Position numbers and translations under genes: made by a program | In this document: positions 11,574 through 22,808 of the stretch, piece by piece | Position numbering within the stretch: position 1 is the first letter of the stretch | Layout of the letters: every line of letters begins with the position of its first letter | From: Aquilaria yunnanensis | Taxonomy: Eukaryota > Streptophyta > Magnoliopsida > Malvales > Thymelaeaceae | Length of the DNA stretch: 64,000 nt | Direction: 5' to 3' | NCBI GenBank assembly: GCA_039654915.1 | Contig: CM077599.1 | Coordinates: 76,228,001 to 76,292,000, forward strand | The notes under the pieces: model-generated | What the model was told of the DNA's origin: nothing | The model's database searches: none | What the model saw: the letters and a program-made list of their open reading frames with translations, nothing else

Positions 11574-12663
11574 TGCGAGAAAACCAACTATTTGTAAATT
11601 GTCACCACATATTACAAAAAAAAAAACACGTACTTAATCGGCTAAAACATAAAGATCTTAGATAGAAATCACCTTAGAATAATTTGAATCTTTGCAACAA
11701 GATCAGATTGGAGAACAACAAATAATTACCCTAACAACAAGATCATCCAAAAGAACTCACATGCAGGAAAAATAAAATCGATTGCAAACCTTTAGCTTTT
11801 TACCCTAAAAGCTCAAGCATGACCTTAGTTGTAGATCTAAAGCAAAAAAAAAAAAAAAAAGGAAAAAAAGAAACAACTTTAAATAATGGCTAAATCGTAA
11901 GTATCACTAAATCTCAAATTACATTTTTACTGGTGGCAAACTTATAAATACAGCGAAAAACATGTTCAGGCACACAAACATACTTGGCACACATGAGAAT
12001 TTCACTTTACAAGTGTGCTAGTTACTTAAAATTATGTTATTTAATCACCAATTTTCTCACTGAACACGAACTCCTCGGTAGTTCAATTTCAGGCAAAACT
12101 CAAGCCATGCCTCTATAATCCCTTTTTTTATTCTGAAAACCTCTACCAACTTCTCTCATTACCCTCACCAAATCTTAAACCTTAATCAATTCCTACTCTT
12201 AACTATGTGCCTCCGATGTACTCCACAAAATTAGTTTTTTTTCACCATGGTACACGGTGGTGATAAGCCTTGCTAGTCATGGCCTCTAACCCTGTCGTCC
12301 TCCCATGCAGTAGTGTCATTGGTAATGATCTTCACCATTGCGGATTCCCTACTCTCGTTTTCGCCAGTGGTGGCAGAGCCGTACTAGGACTACTGTGACT
12401 ATGATTAGACAAAATGAACAATAACATCAAGCAAACAATCAACTGATGTAAAAGGACAACAATGCTGATTAAAAGAACAATAATCTCAAGTTGGAATGAT
12501 AATATTAACTAAATCAACAACACAACTAGATAAAATGAATAACAATATCGATTAAATGAATAAGAAATGACAAATTTAGTAATATCACGAAGTGCAACTA
12601 TGTGTGTGTGTGTGTGTGTATGTGTGTGTATAGCAAACAACACCATGCTATAGGTTCTGCAAT
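11574..12663. other. Non-coding AT-rich stretch with a TG microsatellite
   Basis: No gene was seen. It holds an A-run at 11846-11863, a (TG)n tract at about 12600-12630, and repeated AACAATAA-type words at 12410-12560. The last eight bases (12656-12663, TCTGCAAT) are the target-site duplication of the element that follows. Confidence 0.5.
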
Positions 12664-13561
12664 TAGGGATGAAAAAATTTGATCTAACCCAATGACCTGG
12701 CCTAACCCACTTAAACTCAATCCCAACTTGACTTGATTTGACTAGAAAAGTCAATGACTCAAACCCGACTGTACCTAACCATACTTGAACTCAAACTAAA
12801 TTGAAGTGAAACCTGAAAAAATCCAAGCCCATAAATATATGGGCAACAAAGATTTAAAAATTATATTTTTTATATATTACTTGCTTATCTAAATTACACA
12901 TCAATTATGACCACACAATTTAAGAAAATTTAAAATACTATAAAAATATTTTTGATTTGAGGGTCTTTAAAGAATAAATTAACAAAATAATATGCTTTAC
13001 ATAACGGTATTCTAGAGTTTAATAATTTAAGGATTTGCTTATATGTTTTTTTGAAGCATGTAACCAACACACTATATCTCATTTGATAGTTAAATTGGAC
13101 ATCGACTAATCCAAATTGAGTAGCAATAGATTTATTTAGGGAAAACTTCATTTGCTGCAAAAAAAATTTCTTCTTATATTTTTTGTAATGCTGCACAAAT
13201 TTGTTGAATTATTGGATACTTGGATTGGTTATTTGGGTTTCAAATTTCAAGTTTGCCATATAAACTTCAATTGGTAAATATAATATTAATGTAATATAGT
13301 TAATGTTTTTAAATCAGGGTATTTGAAATTTGATTTAATTGATATGTTTCTTTTCTTTGTTTGAAATTTGATTTAATTAATTTCAAATGTTTTGAATTAG
13401 GGTATTTTCATGTCTAGTCAAATTAAATTTTTTAATAATTTTTTATTCCACTAGTATTAATATTTTTGTGCTGCCCCGTATTACTAATATTTCTGTCTTG
13501 TACTAGTAGAAATGGTAAATACAAGATTAGTTTTAAATTATTTATCTTTGATTTTGAATTT

Positions 13562-13780
13562 AATTTATTATAAACCCTAAATCCTAAATCTAAACCTAAA
13601 ACCCTAAAACACTAAACACTTACCCTAACCTAAAACCATAAGCCCTCAATTCTTACCGTAAACACTACACCTAAACCTAAATCATAAACCCTAACGTTAA
13701 TTGAAACCTTGACATTTACCATAGACATAAACCCTAACATTAACCTAAGTCCTCAATTCTAACCCTAAACCCCAACCTTA
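13562..13780 (+). repeat. Degenerate telomere-like CCCTAA tract, left part
   Basis: CCCTAAA, CCTAAAT and related words recur for about 220 bases and stop where the MULE-like terminal repeat begins. A matching tract in the same orientation resumes just beyond the other terminal repeat. Confidence 0.7.
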
Positions 13781-13922
13781 TACTATGTACACCACTAATT
13801 GCCACAAAAAAATTCACCGCCTGCCACATCACTCTTGCCATGTCATTTTTTTTCTGTAAAAAGATGAAAAAAAGTTACAATTTTTGGCGGAATAAAATTT
13901 AATTGTTTACGTTTTAATAATA

Positions 13923-13998
13923 AAATCCCTAATCCCAATAGCATTCATAGTTTTGCATAGAAATCCCTAATCCCAATAGCATTCATCGTGAAGCACAG
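13923..13998 (+). repeat. 38-bp tandem duplication
   Basis: AAATCCCTAATCCCAATAGC begins at 13923 and again at 13961. The two units share their first 26 bases and then differ. Confidence 0.8.
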
Positions 13999-15621
13999 GA
14001 AGACATCGACGGAACTTCTTTTAGGCCAAGCAAATTCAAGGTAAGATAGTTTACCCACACTGTGTTGAACTTATTTTTCTCTGATGCTGCTATTGCTTAG
14101 GATAGTCTTCAATTCTACCATGCTTTGTTATCTAGTATTTTTGCCATTCTCTTTCATTGTAGTTGGACTGTTGTTCTTTCTCTTCAATCGAAACCAATTG
14201 TTATGATCCCTGCTAAAATGTAGCCACAACAATGCAAAGGAACATAAATAAAGTACCATGTATGTACTAAAAGCAAACTAGTGGATTTTGAATATAAACA
14301 TTAAGCCATCAATTGTTTGCAAGGTTTAACTCAGCCCATTAAGCACAAGTGACTGCCAACGTACTAGACCATTTAGGAGAAAAACAAAAAGACAGTAAAA
14401 AGTCTAAACATGCATGTAATCATGATTAGCAGCAAACAGTCTAGCGTGGTAGTGCTTCTAAACCATAACAAGGGTAACTACAGGCTGATAGTTTAGCTCC
14501 AAAGAGGCACATGCCTGAAATTAAGTCAAATGAATTTATAGCTGAGATTTGAAATATTGGCCTAATATTAAGTAAATCAGGGGGTTGAGCTACAAGATCA
14601 TTAATATAAAAGCATAGAGCAACTATACCATCATAAAAGTGGAACAAGAAGCAGAAGAAAGTCTTAAGTTACCACAAGGATAGAGGAGGATGTAAAAGAT
14701 GCTTACCTCTCTGAATTTCCATGCCATCATAAAAGTGCCTCTACACTAAGTCCACAAAATTCCCAGCAGTTACTGGGGCATTATAGCCATCCAGAACTAT
14801 ACGGAAGATGCATTCTTCTATATTAAGGTTATTCTTGATTTTCACTTCATGTCTACGGTTGCTCTTCCTTTTAAAAGAGGCATACTTTTATACTATTCTG
14901 GTACTTCATACGGGAAGCCATCCATCATATCCTCTTCAACACTACAGAAATCTAATGCCCCAGGAAGATCTCAGCTTCAACATTGCAGAAATCCAATGTC
15001 CCAGGAAGATCTCAGCTGCAGTCAATGACAAGTTATATATAAGCCTAGTTTATTTCCAGGATGAAGTCTCAAGTTCATCTCAAGTTTTACACAACCCATT
15101 TCCCTGATCTTATTAACTCTTGTGTCTTAGAGAAAAAGTTAAACCGGAAAGCGCTAGTTTTGTTATTGACAAAATTTTCAATTATTTGGGTATCGCATGG
15201 CACCATTCAATGCTGTATAACAGGTGCCAAGTCATTATGCTACATAAGAATACTCATTTTAGTGAAGTTTAAGTTAATGTTATGAGTTGGAAAATAAGTG
15301 TTGATCACATCCCTATACATAAAGTAGCACGTAGAATGAACTGATGCAATTAAACAGCATCTTCTGTCTGTCATTAAATAACATAAAGGCCACTATTTAT
15401 TAAAAGTGAAAAAAGGGAAAAAAACTAAATGGAAAAAAACAATGGTCATGGATAAGAAAGTATAAGTGGGTGCTTGGGCATATTGTCAATTCATCATTTT
15501 TTTGCTAGACCAGGTTTGTACGCAATGATTTTCATTTTACTATCTGTTTTTATGATGAGCTTACAGGTATAGTGGTTATTATTAATGCCAACATGTCTAT
15601 GTTTATTTGTAGTAGTATAAA
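13999..15621. other. Non-coding interior of the MULE-like insert, upstream of its transposase
   Basis: No recognisable gene was found. A 41-bp tandem duplication lies at 14937-15018 (the word CCAGGAAGATCTCAGCT twice). The transposase promoter and any 5' untranslated exon should lie here. Confidence 0.4.
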
Positions 15622-18000
15622 ATGGATGTCTATGCCAATGAGGAGAGTTTTTTAACTCACAATGATGAAGAACAAAATGATAGTGCGAACCAAGAATCAC
15701 AAAAACAGAATATATTAGAACCTACAACAGGATTGAAATTTGATTCTCAAGATGAGTTTTTTGCTTACTATTCAAACTATGCAAGACAGAAAGGGTTTGG
15801 AATAGCTAAGAGAACTTCAAAATGAGGAGATGATGGAAATCTAAAGTACCTAACATATGAATGCAATAAAGGAGGGAAGTCACGAGCTTCAGCTCGAAAC
15901 TCATTTGATTCGAAGTTGTTGACAAAGACTGAGTGCAAAGCTAAAATTAGACTGAAGTTACTTCCTAACGGCAGTGTTGTCATAACAATAGTGATTTTGG
16001 CACACAATCATCCTTTGAGTCCGACAAAAGCACGCCATCTCAAATGTCATAGGAAGTTAGATGAACATGTGAAGAAAAGGCTTGAGTTGAATGATCAAGC
16101 AGGAATATGTGTAAACAAAAATTTTTAGTCACTTGTTATTGAAGCAGGAGGTTACGAAAATGTCACGTACAATGAAATAGATTGTTGAAATCACATTGAA
16201 AGAGTAAGAAGAATAAGACTTGGGCAAGGTGATGCTGAAGCAGTCTGTAAGTACTTCTCAAGAATGCAACAGGCTGATCCAAGATTTTTTTATGTAATGG
16301 ATATTGATGTGGAAAACCGCATAAAATCTTTGTTTTGGATTGATGGAAAGAGTAGGGCAATGCTTGAGAGCTTTGGTGATGTGGTTACATTCGATACCAC
16401 ATATCTTACAAACAAGTATGAAATGCCTTTTGCCCATTTTGTAGGAGTAAATCATCATGGGCAATCAGTGTTGTTGGGATGTGGACTATTAGCCGCTGAA
16501 GATGTTGAATCCTTCCATTGGTTATTTGAGTCTTGGAAAAAGTCCATGTTAAGTTTCACATTAGAAGCCATAATCACTGATTAGTGCAAATCCATGCAAA
16601 AAGCAATCCAAATAGTATTCCCCATTATTCGCCACAGATGGTGCTTGTGGCAAATAATGAAAAAACTTCCTGAGAAATTAAGTGGGTATTTAGAATATGA
16701 AAGAATAAAGGAGGCTTTGCAAGCAATTGTTTATGATTCTTTGACAGAGGGTGAGTTTGAAGAAGGATGGAGTTTAATGATTCAAAGTTTTGATCTACAT
16801 GAAAATGGATGGTTATCCGGGTTATATGCTGAAATGCATCATTGGGTTCCTGCATATGTGAAAGGCTTTTTTTGGGCAGGTATGTCGAGTACACAGTGTA
16901 GTGAAAGTATGAATGCGTTTTTTGATGGATATGTTAATGCAAAAACTTCACTGAAGCAATTCCTTGAACAATATGATAGTGCACTTAAAGATAAGGCAGA
17001 GAAAGAAAAACTTGCTGATTTCCATTCTTTTAATTGTTGGTACGAGTGCATCAGCAATTATGATATCGAAAAGCAATTTTAAGCCATTTATATGAATATA
17101 AAATTCAAAGAGTTCCAAGATGAGCTCAAGGGAATGTTTTATTGTTATCCATCTCTTGTTAGAAATGATGAGCCTATTTGTGTATACGAGATTGCTGAGG
17201 ATGTGAAAATTGGGGATAAAAGAAGAAATGTGATCTACACAGTTTCTTTTAACGAATCAACATGTGTAAGTTGCCAGTGTAAGTTATTTCAGTTCAAAGG
17301 GATTTTGTGTAGGCATTCACTCTATGTCTTCACCATTAAAAAGGTGAAAGAAGTCCCTTTGATTTATGTTTTATCAAGATGGAAGAAAGATTTGAAAAGG
17401 GGATACAATTTTGTGAAGACTAGTTATTCCTCTTACAGCCCACAAATAAAACGGTTTGAGCTCATGCATAAAGAATTTAATGAAATTGCTACTGTTAGTG
17501 CAAACCATGATGAGAAGTTTGATCTAGTGATGGATAACTTAAAGATGTTAAAAGGAAAAATTTTGGGGGGGTGAATGGAAGCAAGGGCCAAACAACCAGA
17601 CTCATGTTACATCTATACTTCCAGAGAAGTGTGATGAAGAACTCAGTACCAAGTCTTTTGAAAAAAATAAAATATTAAGTCCTTTGGTTGTTCGGCGTAA
17701 AGGACGTCCTCGTACAAAAGGAAGGGTTTCCAACTTAGAGAAAGTGGTTCAAAATCTTAAAAACCAAAAACAAGCAATGCCACAAGATCCTAGTAAATCG
17801 AAACAAAGAAAGGTATGGGTGCTTTAGATTTACATTTACCATGATAATTAATTTCTATATAACAATATAGTATGCACTAACCATTATATCATGTGTAGCG
17901 AAAAAAAGACCAAGGAAGCCCTATCACTCCCATTAACCATTCTTTTGAAAGTGGAAGCATGAGTGCTTCGGCCAAACCACTGCCCCAAGGAATATAACAT
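15622..18000 (+). pseudogene. FAR1/FRS-type MULE transposase, inactivated by five stop codons and a frameshift
   Basis: One continuous plus-strand frame runs from ATG 15622 to 17571. It contains an acidic N-terminus, a FAR1 DNA-binding domain (about 15736-16030; FDSQDEFFAYYSNYA, then HNHPLSP), a MULE transposase core (about 16300-16950; VVTFDTTYL with the first Asp, IITD with the second, SESMNAFFDGY with the Glu), and a SWIM zinc finger (about 17267-17325; CQCKLFQF...GILCRHSLYVF). Stops interrupt it at 15823, 16126, 16186, 16582 and 17080. A seven-G run (17565-17571) then shifts the frame. Past it an AT-hook-like RRKGRPRTKGR and a donor GTATGG (17812) are readable, with a further exon from 17899. 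FRS proteins are domesticated relatives, but the nested-element context favours a dead transposase. Confidence 0.88.
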
Positions 18001-19395
18001 ATAGATAATCACATTGGATCTCAAAAGAGTGTATGTGTTATATGTATTTACCTATTTCATATTTTGGTAGGTTTATCAATACAAACTAACAGGTTATGTT
18101 GCAGAGTTACTTTACACAGTCCCATGGTAGTTTTCGAGGATCAAATTCTGTGTTCCAAGAAAATTTACATGTAGTTAAAATAAGTAACCTTTGTAATTTT
18201 TATTCTATCTTATCTGATAGAATTAGTAATAAATTTGTGCTACTTGTAGGGAGATCAAAATCAATTTCATACGGGGGGATTCATGGCCCTACTTATGATT
18301 AATCATAATGGTGTACAAGTAAGCAGAATGAAATCCATGGTGAGAACTTATCCACAAACTTGCTTTTTTTTACTCGGCTTATTTTAGTCATCCTTAGCCT
18401 AATTTTTTGTTATTTTTTAAGTAGGTTGTCAACTTCCTTCTTGTATTCCAGTTCATATTTTAAATTTATAAAGTTGTAAATATAATTGTAATTTTATTTT
18501 AAATTGCAGGAAATCGAAGGTCTATGGGATCCAAATATTGGTCAAGCACCTAAATAGTTGTTGTTACAAATAAAGATTGACATATGTAGGAAACTCATTA
18601 ACCTGCAGAGTGTCTGCACACTTGCTGGAAACTGTTATAATCCGCTAAGTTATGGCTTTGATTGGTTTCACTATAGCAATTTTTGTTAGAATCTGCAATG
18701 TGCTTTTAAGGTGCATAATTTGAACAGGTTCCTCTTAAACTTTTAAAGTGCACCAAAACCTTACAATTGCATGTTTATTTCTGAATGTTATTTTCAACAC
18801 TTGTTAACTAGTTTGCTGGTTTATTGAGCAACTGTCACACCTTAATAAGATGCATCTAAATACTAAGTAGTAAGATATTCCTATTTCATCAGCTATTCTA
18901 GCTTCTACTGACTTCCTTGTGTCTCAAGCACAACTTGACAATAGGGCCTATAGCTTTTAAGACAACTATATCCATTCATCTAAGGCTTAATAAAACTTAG
19001 TGGTCAAACAGAAAATTTATCAAAAAGGTGGTGACACATGTATTAATATACTACAATGCATACAAAGAATTGTATTTGTTATGCCAAACATCTATTTTCC
19101 TGAAGTACCTAAGAGAAAGTAGATCAATTTGACCAAAATTATAAGATGAGTTATTGGTAGACCCATAGCAAAAATACCTGAATGGTGTGCGATTGAATGC
19201 TGAGTACTCGACTTATCTTTGATGACAGCACAAGGGAAAGAACGAGAGGTGCTATTCCCCACTTCCTCACAATACTAGAACTAGAATCCAATTGAAACAA
19301 ATGGAAACAAAAATTGTTATCTAAAAAAATGAATTACAATGCGAACTGTGTTAGGTAATTCATGAGTTTTAGACAATATACAATCAAAGACCAAC
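18001..19395. other. Interior of the MULE-like insert, no clear gene
   Basis: Short exon-like pieces may follow the transposase (up to about 18300). Beyond them there is only AT-rich sequence. A minus-strand stretch near 19180-19290 has exon-like composition ending at a GTATTT donor but was not recognised. Confidence 0.35.
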
Positions 19396-19524
19396 CTGTG
19401 GATGAGAATATTGAATTAATCGTTTGAAGGTGTTAGGACCTCCCCAAACAACAGCCCCCTGCCTATGAAGTGCTGCTAAGTATGTCCCTAGAGGAGACTG
19501 CGACACAAAACTCTCGGTCCAATA
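19396..19524 (-). pseudogene. EIF3B: Captured exon of translation initiation factor eIF3 subunit B
   Basis: Read on the minus strand, CACAG|TATTGG (acceptor) opens a 129-base exon that ends CCACAG|GTTGGT (donor), with no stop. Its 43 codons give YWTESFVSQSPLGTYLAALH, then RQGAVVWGG and NTFKRLIQYSHPQ. This is the conserved eIF3b segment in which a W.PLGTYLAT.HRQG.AVWGG motif precedes a HPQ. The usual Trp before SPLGTY is replaced. No flanking eIF3b exons were found, so this is one exon moved with its splice sites, as in Pack-MULE capture. It lies antisense to the transposase. Confidence 0.8.
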
Positions 19525-20020
19525 CTGTGAAAAACATACCCAAGAATCACTAGTAGAAGGGTTCACAATACCAGAACACTAGCATCGACATGAAATAGAT
19601 CAGATGTTTATCAGTTTTTCTAGTTAGTATATTAGAATAACGTGTTTCTCAGTTGTTTTGAAAATTTCCTACTTTTCTGCTTTAACAGAGAAGGACAAAA
19701 ACTGTAGCTACCAACCAAACTAGGTAACTAAGAGTTTAAGAACACAGTATTGTGAACTTGAAAGGCTAAAAAGTGCATGGATTGATTGTTACAAACATTG
19801 TGGTTTGTATACCTATTTTAATATTTAGGCAAGGGTTTCCACTAAAGTCCAAAGCAGTAAGTGTTAGAAGGCAGAAAATTCAAACGTACCTGACAGAATG
19901 TAGCACTTATGCATAAATAGAGAACTGATCTGCACAAGTAAATAAAACCTTGAGAATAGGTTTCCAGTTAACATGTCAAATGGTTTAACAAGTTAACTTG
20001 TTACTTTATTCAAATAGCCA

Positions 20021-20203
20021 TTAAGGTGCATTTGAATAGAGAATCACATGTCTGGTAATTAACATGATTAGAGCAGATCTTATTCCAGTGACAGGCACTA
20101 ATTTTTCAGCTATGACTTCATTTAGCAAATATCTGGATTCATCAGCTTCAAGTTGTGACATGAACGATCTAGAGCACTTAAATGACTTTCTACTAATGAA
20201 CAA
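20021..20203 (-). other. Unrecognised coding-like fragment
   Basis: A minus-strand frame contains SQLEADESRYLLNEVIAEKL and VPVTG, which looks like genuine protein and may be a second captured fragment near the eIF3b exon. I do not recognise the family. Confidence 0.2.
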
Positions 20204-20298
20204 AGGTAACTAAGAGTCTAAAAACACAGTATTGTGAACTGTTCCGAGCTCTGCTACTGTATTGTGAACATTTGGAATTGAAATGAAACTTAGATGAA

Positions 20299-20745
20299 GT
20301 CAAGCTCGGACAAAACCAATTGATACGAGATCATATCCCAATTAAAAAAAAAAAGCAAGGAAGAAACAAGCTTCTAGATCACGATTTTACCCATGAATCT
20401 ATCTGTTTGAGCTTGAAAATGGTCTACTTAGAGCTGGTTAGAATCGGCCATGGAAGTCGAGCTCGGATAAAACTAATTAAAAAGAGATCATATCCCAATT
20501 AAAAAAAAAAAACAGAGAAAGCAAGGAAGAAATAAGCTTCTAGATCATGATTTTACCCCATGAATCTCTTTGCTTAAGCTTGAAAATGGTATGCTTAGAG
20601 CTGGTTGAGATCGGCAATGGAAGGCGGAGAAAGGGCGAAAAGAAACAAAGAAGCTTCCAAGGTTGCGAAATTGCCCATGAATTACCTCGCTGAAGCTTGA
20701 GAATGACCCTTCAAAGTAGGTAAGGATAATCGGCCATGGAAGGTG
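20299..20745 (+). repeat. Two full and one partial copy of a 157-165-bp tandem repeat
   Basis: Units start at 20299 (GTCAAGCTCGGACAAAACC) and 20456 (GTCGAGCTCGGATAAAACT), and a more diverged third runs from about 20624. Shared blocks include AGAGATCATATCCCAATTAA, AAGCTTCTAGATCA and GATTTTACCC, a GAGCTGGTT block, and CGGCCATGGAAG. On the minus strand each full unit contains ATGGCCGAT or ATTGCCGAT near its start. The array sits next to the right terminal repeat of the MULE-like insert. Confidence 0.8.
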
Positions 20746-20944
20746 GAAGAGTGAGGTCTTCCTGGCGTTTTAGTTTCCAGGCGAAAAAAGTGTTGTCTCG
20801 CCTCACGGTCTTCCTGGCGTCTTTTTTATTTTCAAAGGAATGAAAAATTAAGAAAAGTTAAGATATAACTCTGCCACGTAAGCATTCCACATCAGGCGGG
20901 GAAAATAGCGGTGGCCAAAATACGGTGTACATAGCATTTCCGAG

Positions 20945-21030
20945 TCCTAAATCTTAAACCTTAACACTTAATCTTATTCTTAACCCTTATCCTAAACCTT
21001 GACAATTAATTCTAACATTTACCCTAAACT
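20945..21030 (+). repeat. Degenerate telomere-like CCCTAA tract, right part
   Basis: CCTAAATCTTAAACC, CCTAAACC and ACCCTAAAC words continue the tract seen at 13562-13780 in the same orientation, starting 10 bases outside the right terminal repeat of the MULE-like insert. Confidence 0.6.
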
Positions 21031-21832
21031 TTAACTTTCCTCCTTTATTACCTTCCATATTCAATAAATTTTATATTTGGGGGCTTTCATATTTAATAAC
21101 TTCCTTTGTTTAGGAACATCCATATTTAGTAACTTTCATTTTTAAATAACTTTCATAACCTTGGCATGCAATTGTCAAATTATAGCATTCGTCCATAATC
21201 TTTTAAGTAAGGTACAATAAGGTCCCTAAATTTTAAAAATTTTCATTTTATTCATGATAATAATTACAAACATGTGTCCTTAAATTTTTCAAATCTTTAC
21301 ATTTTCACCCAAAATTTTTGAAATTGAGTAGTTTAGTTACTAATAAAGTAATAGTGAACTAAAGTTATATTTTTTAGTAATTTCATAGTAAAAGTTGGAT
21401 ATCACAGTAAAATTGTTGGAACATAATTAATAAAATTTTTATGAATTTTTTAATTTAAGATACTAAGAAAATAAAAATTAACTTAAATTAATTACACCAA
21501 AAATCAAATTATTTAATTTAAATTTTTAAAAAAACTAAACAAAAAATTGAATTGATTAAGTGATTTTAGCATATATACTAGTAACCCAAACGAACTTAAC
21601 TGGTCAATCCAAGTTTAGACTGAAACCCGACCTGAAATTACCTGAAACTGAGATCAACCTGACCTGTATTGAACTCAAACCCAAATAAACATGACCCAAT
21701 CCAACCTGAACTCGAAATTCACTCAACCCAAACCCAAATGACCCAAATTCATGCTAACCCAATTAAACATGATTCTGAATGACATGATCCAAACCTGACC
21801 TGACCCACCTAATTGTCCTACCTATCTGCAAT

Positions 21833-22808
21833 TATTGTTCCCCACATGCAAAATGTTGCTCTTTTATGCTATAAGTGTTGTTCCCACGTATCAATTGTTG
21901 TTTTAGAATAATTGTTCATTTATAAACAATTATTTTTCCATCAATGTTATTAATTTTAGTAAGTTATTCCATTTATAAGAATTTGTTATTCTATAAAATG
22001 TTGCTTATTTTGTAAAAAATATTATTTTAGAGGCTGTAAATTGTAATTAAGAGGTTACTAAAGGAATATGACAAAATGATGCTCTCTATATATAAGCAAA
22101 CAACATTTATACTTTCTATGTTTTATACTATTATCCCGCAGAGATGCTCTTGTTATTCCCAATAAGAAGGCTCGATAACAAATTGCTTCTTCTAAAGCGC
22201 ATCCCGTTATATTAATTGTTGTTTTTTTCAGTAAGGAATATTGCTTCATTCATAAAAAATTGTTTTCTAGTAAAATGTTGTTTCGGTTGTAATAAATGAT
22301 GTTTCAGATGCATTTGCAGTGTTGTAATTATTGGGTTACTGAAGATGTACATAGTACATGGAAAGTGCCATAACTACTTGATAATTTATACTTTTTATTT
22401 AAAAATTCTCTCACATTTTTTATTTTCATAAAATTAATTTAAATGAAGATTTTCATAAAAATTTCAATGTATGTTGCCTTCAAGTTGTTTAATATTAGAG
22501 ACAACTCAACTCATTTTTGTCTTGATTGTGATATCATGCCTCACATATTCTATTTTGGGCACTTCCAAAATCTTTCCATATTAAGTAAATTACTCTATTA
22601 CCCTTTAAGCTACCATTTTAGTATTCACTATTTCAACTTTCTTAATTTACGTGTAAAATGTTAAGGGCAAAAGTGAAAACAACACAACTTTTTTTACTTT
22701 CCTAATCTTCACACCAAACCAAATGGTGCAATATATATGGACAAAATGAGTATTTGTTATCATTGGGTCTTGTTTTGTATCCCCAAAGAGTCATTTTACG
22801 TTGTCTAT
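21833..22808. other. AT-rich non-coding stretch with ATTGTTGTT-type words
   Basis: Repeated ATTGTT/TTGTTGTT words at 21840-22310 resemble those at 9.0-9.3 kb and, in reverse, at 12410-12560. The stretch may be the far end of the older element that also holds the 9.0-11.6 kb fragments. No gene seen. Confidence 0.35.

Larger units (their letters stand above)
13783..20934. mobile_element. MULE-like insert with diverged terminal inverted repeats, FAR1-type transposase and captured exon
   Basis: The left end CTATGTACACC (13783) is exactly mirrored by GGTGTACATAG ending at 20934. Further inward the two ends still share words (CCGCCTG, GCCAC), giving roughly 50-60 bases of decayed inverted repeat. 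Inside are a FAR1/FRS-like transposase pseudogene on the plus strand (15622 on) and an eIF3b exon on the minus strand (19396-19524). No matching 9-bp duplication was found at the ends, so the insertion is old or one end has been altered. Confidence 0.6.
12664..21824. mobile_element. 9.2-kb hAT-like element with 8-bp TSD, carrying a nested MULE-like insert
   Basis: The 8-base direct repeat TCTGCAAT flanks the unit exactly (12656-12663 and 21825-21832). The left end begins TAGGGATGAAAAAATT and the right end, reverse-complemented, begins TAGGTAGGACAATT. TAGGG termini with 8-bp duplications suit hAT elements. Both terminal regions are rich in ACCCAA/ACCTGA words (12680-12830 and 21590-21810) and are collinear with the shorter element at 57806-59300. 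No hAT transposase was found. The interior holds degenerate CCCTAA tracts and a separate TIR-bounded segment (13783-20934) with a FAR1-type transposase, so I read it as a hAT-like carrier invaded by a MULE. A single composite element is the alternative. Confidence 0.75.

Noticed and set aside
12597..12632. TG-rich run as part of a gene or array
   Set aside because: It is a plain dinucleotide microsatellite.
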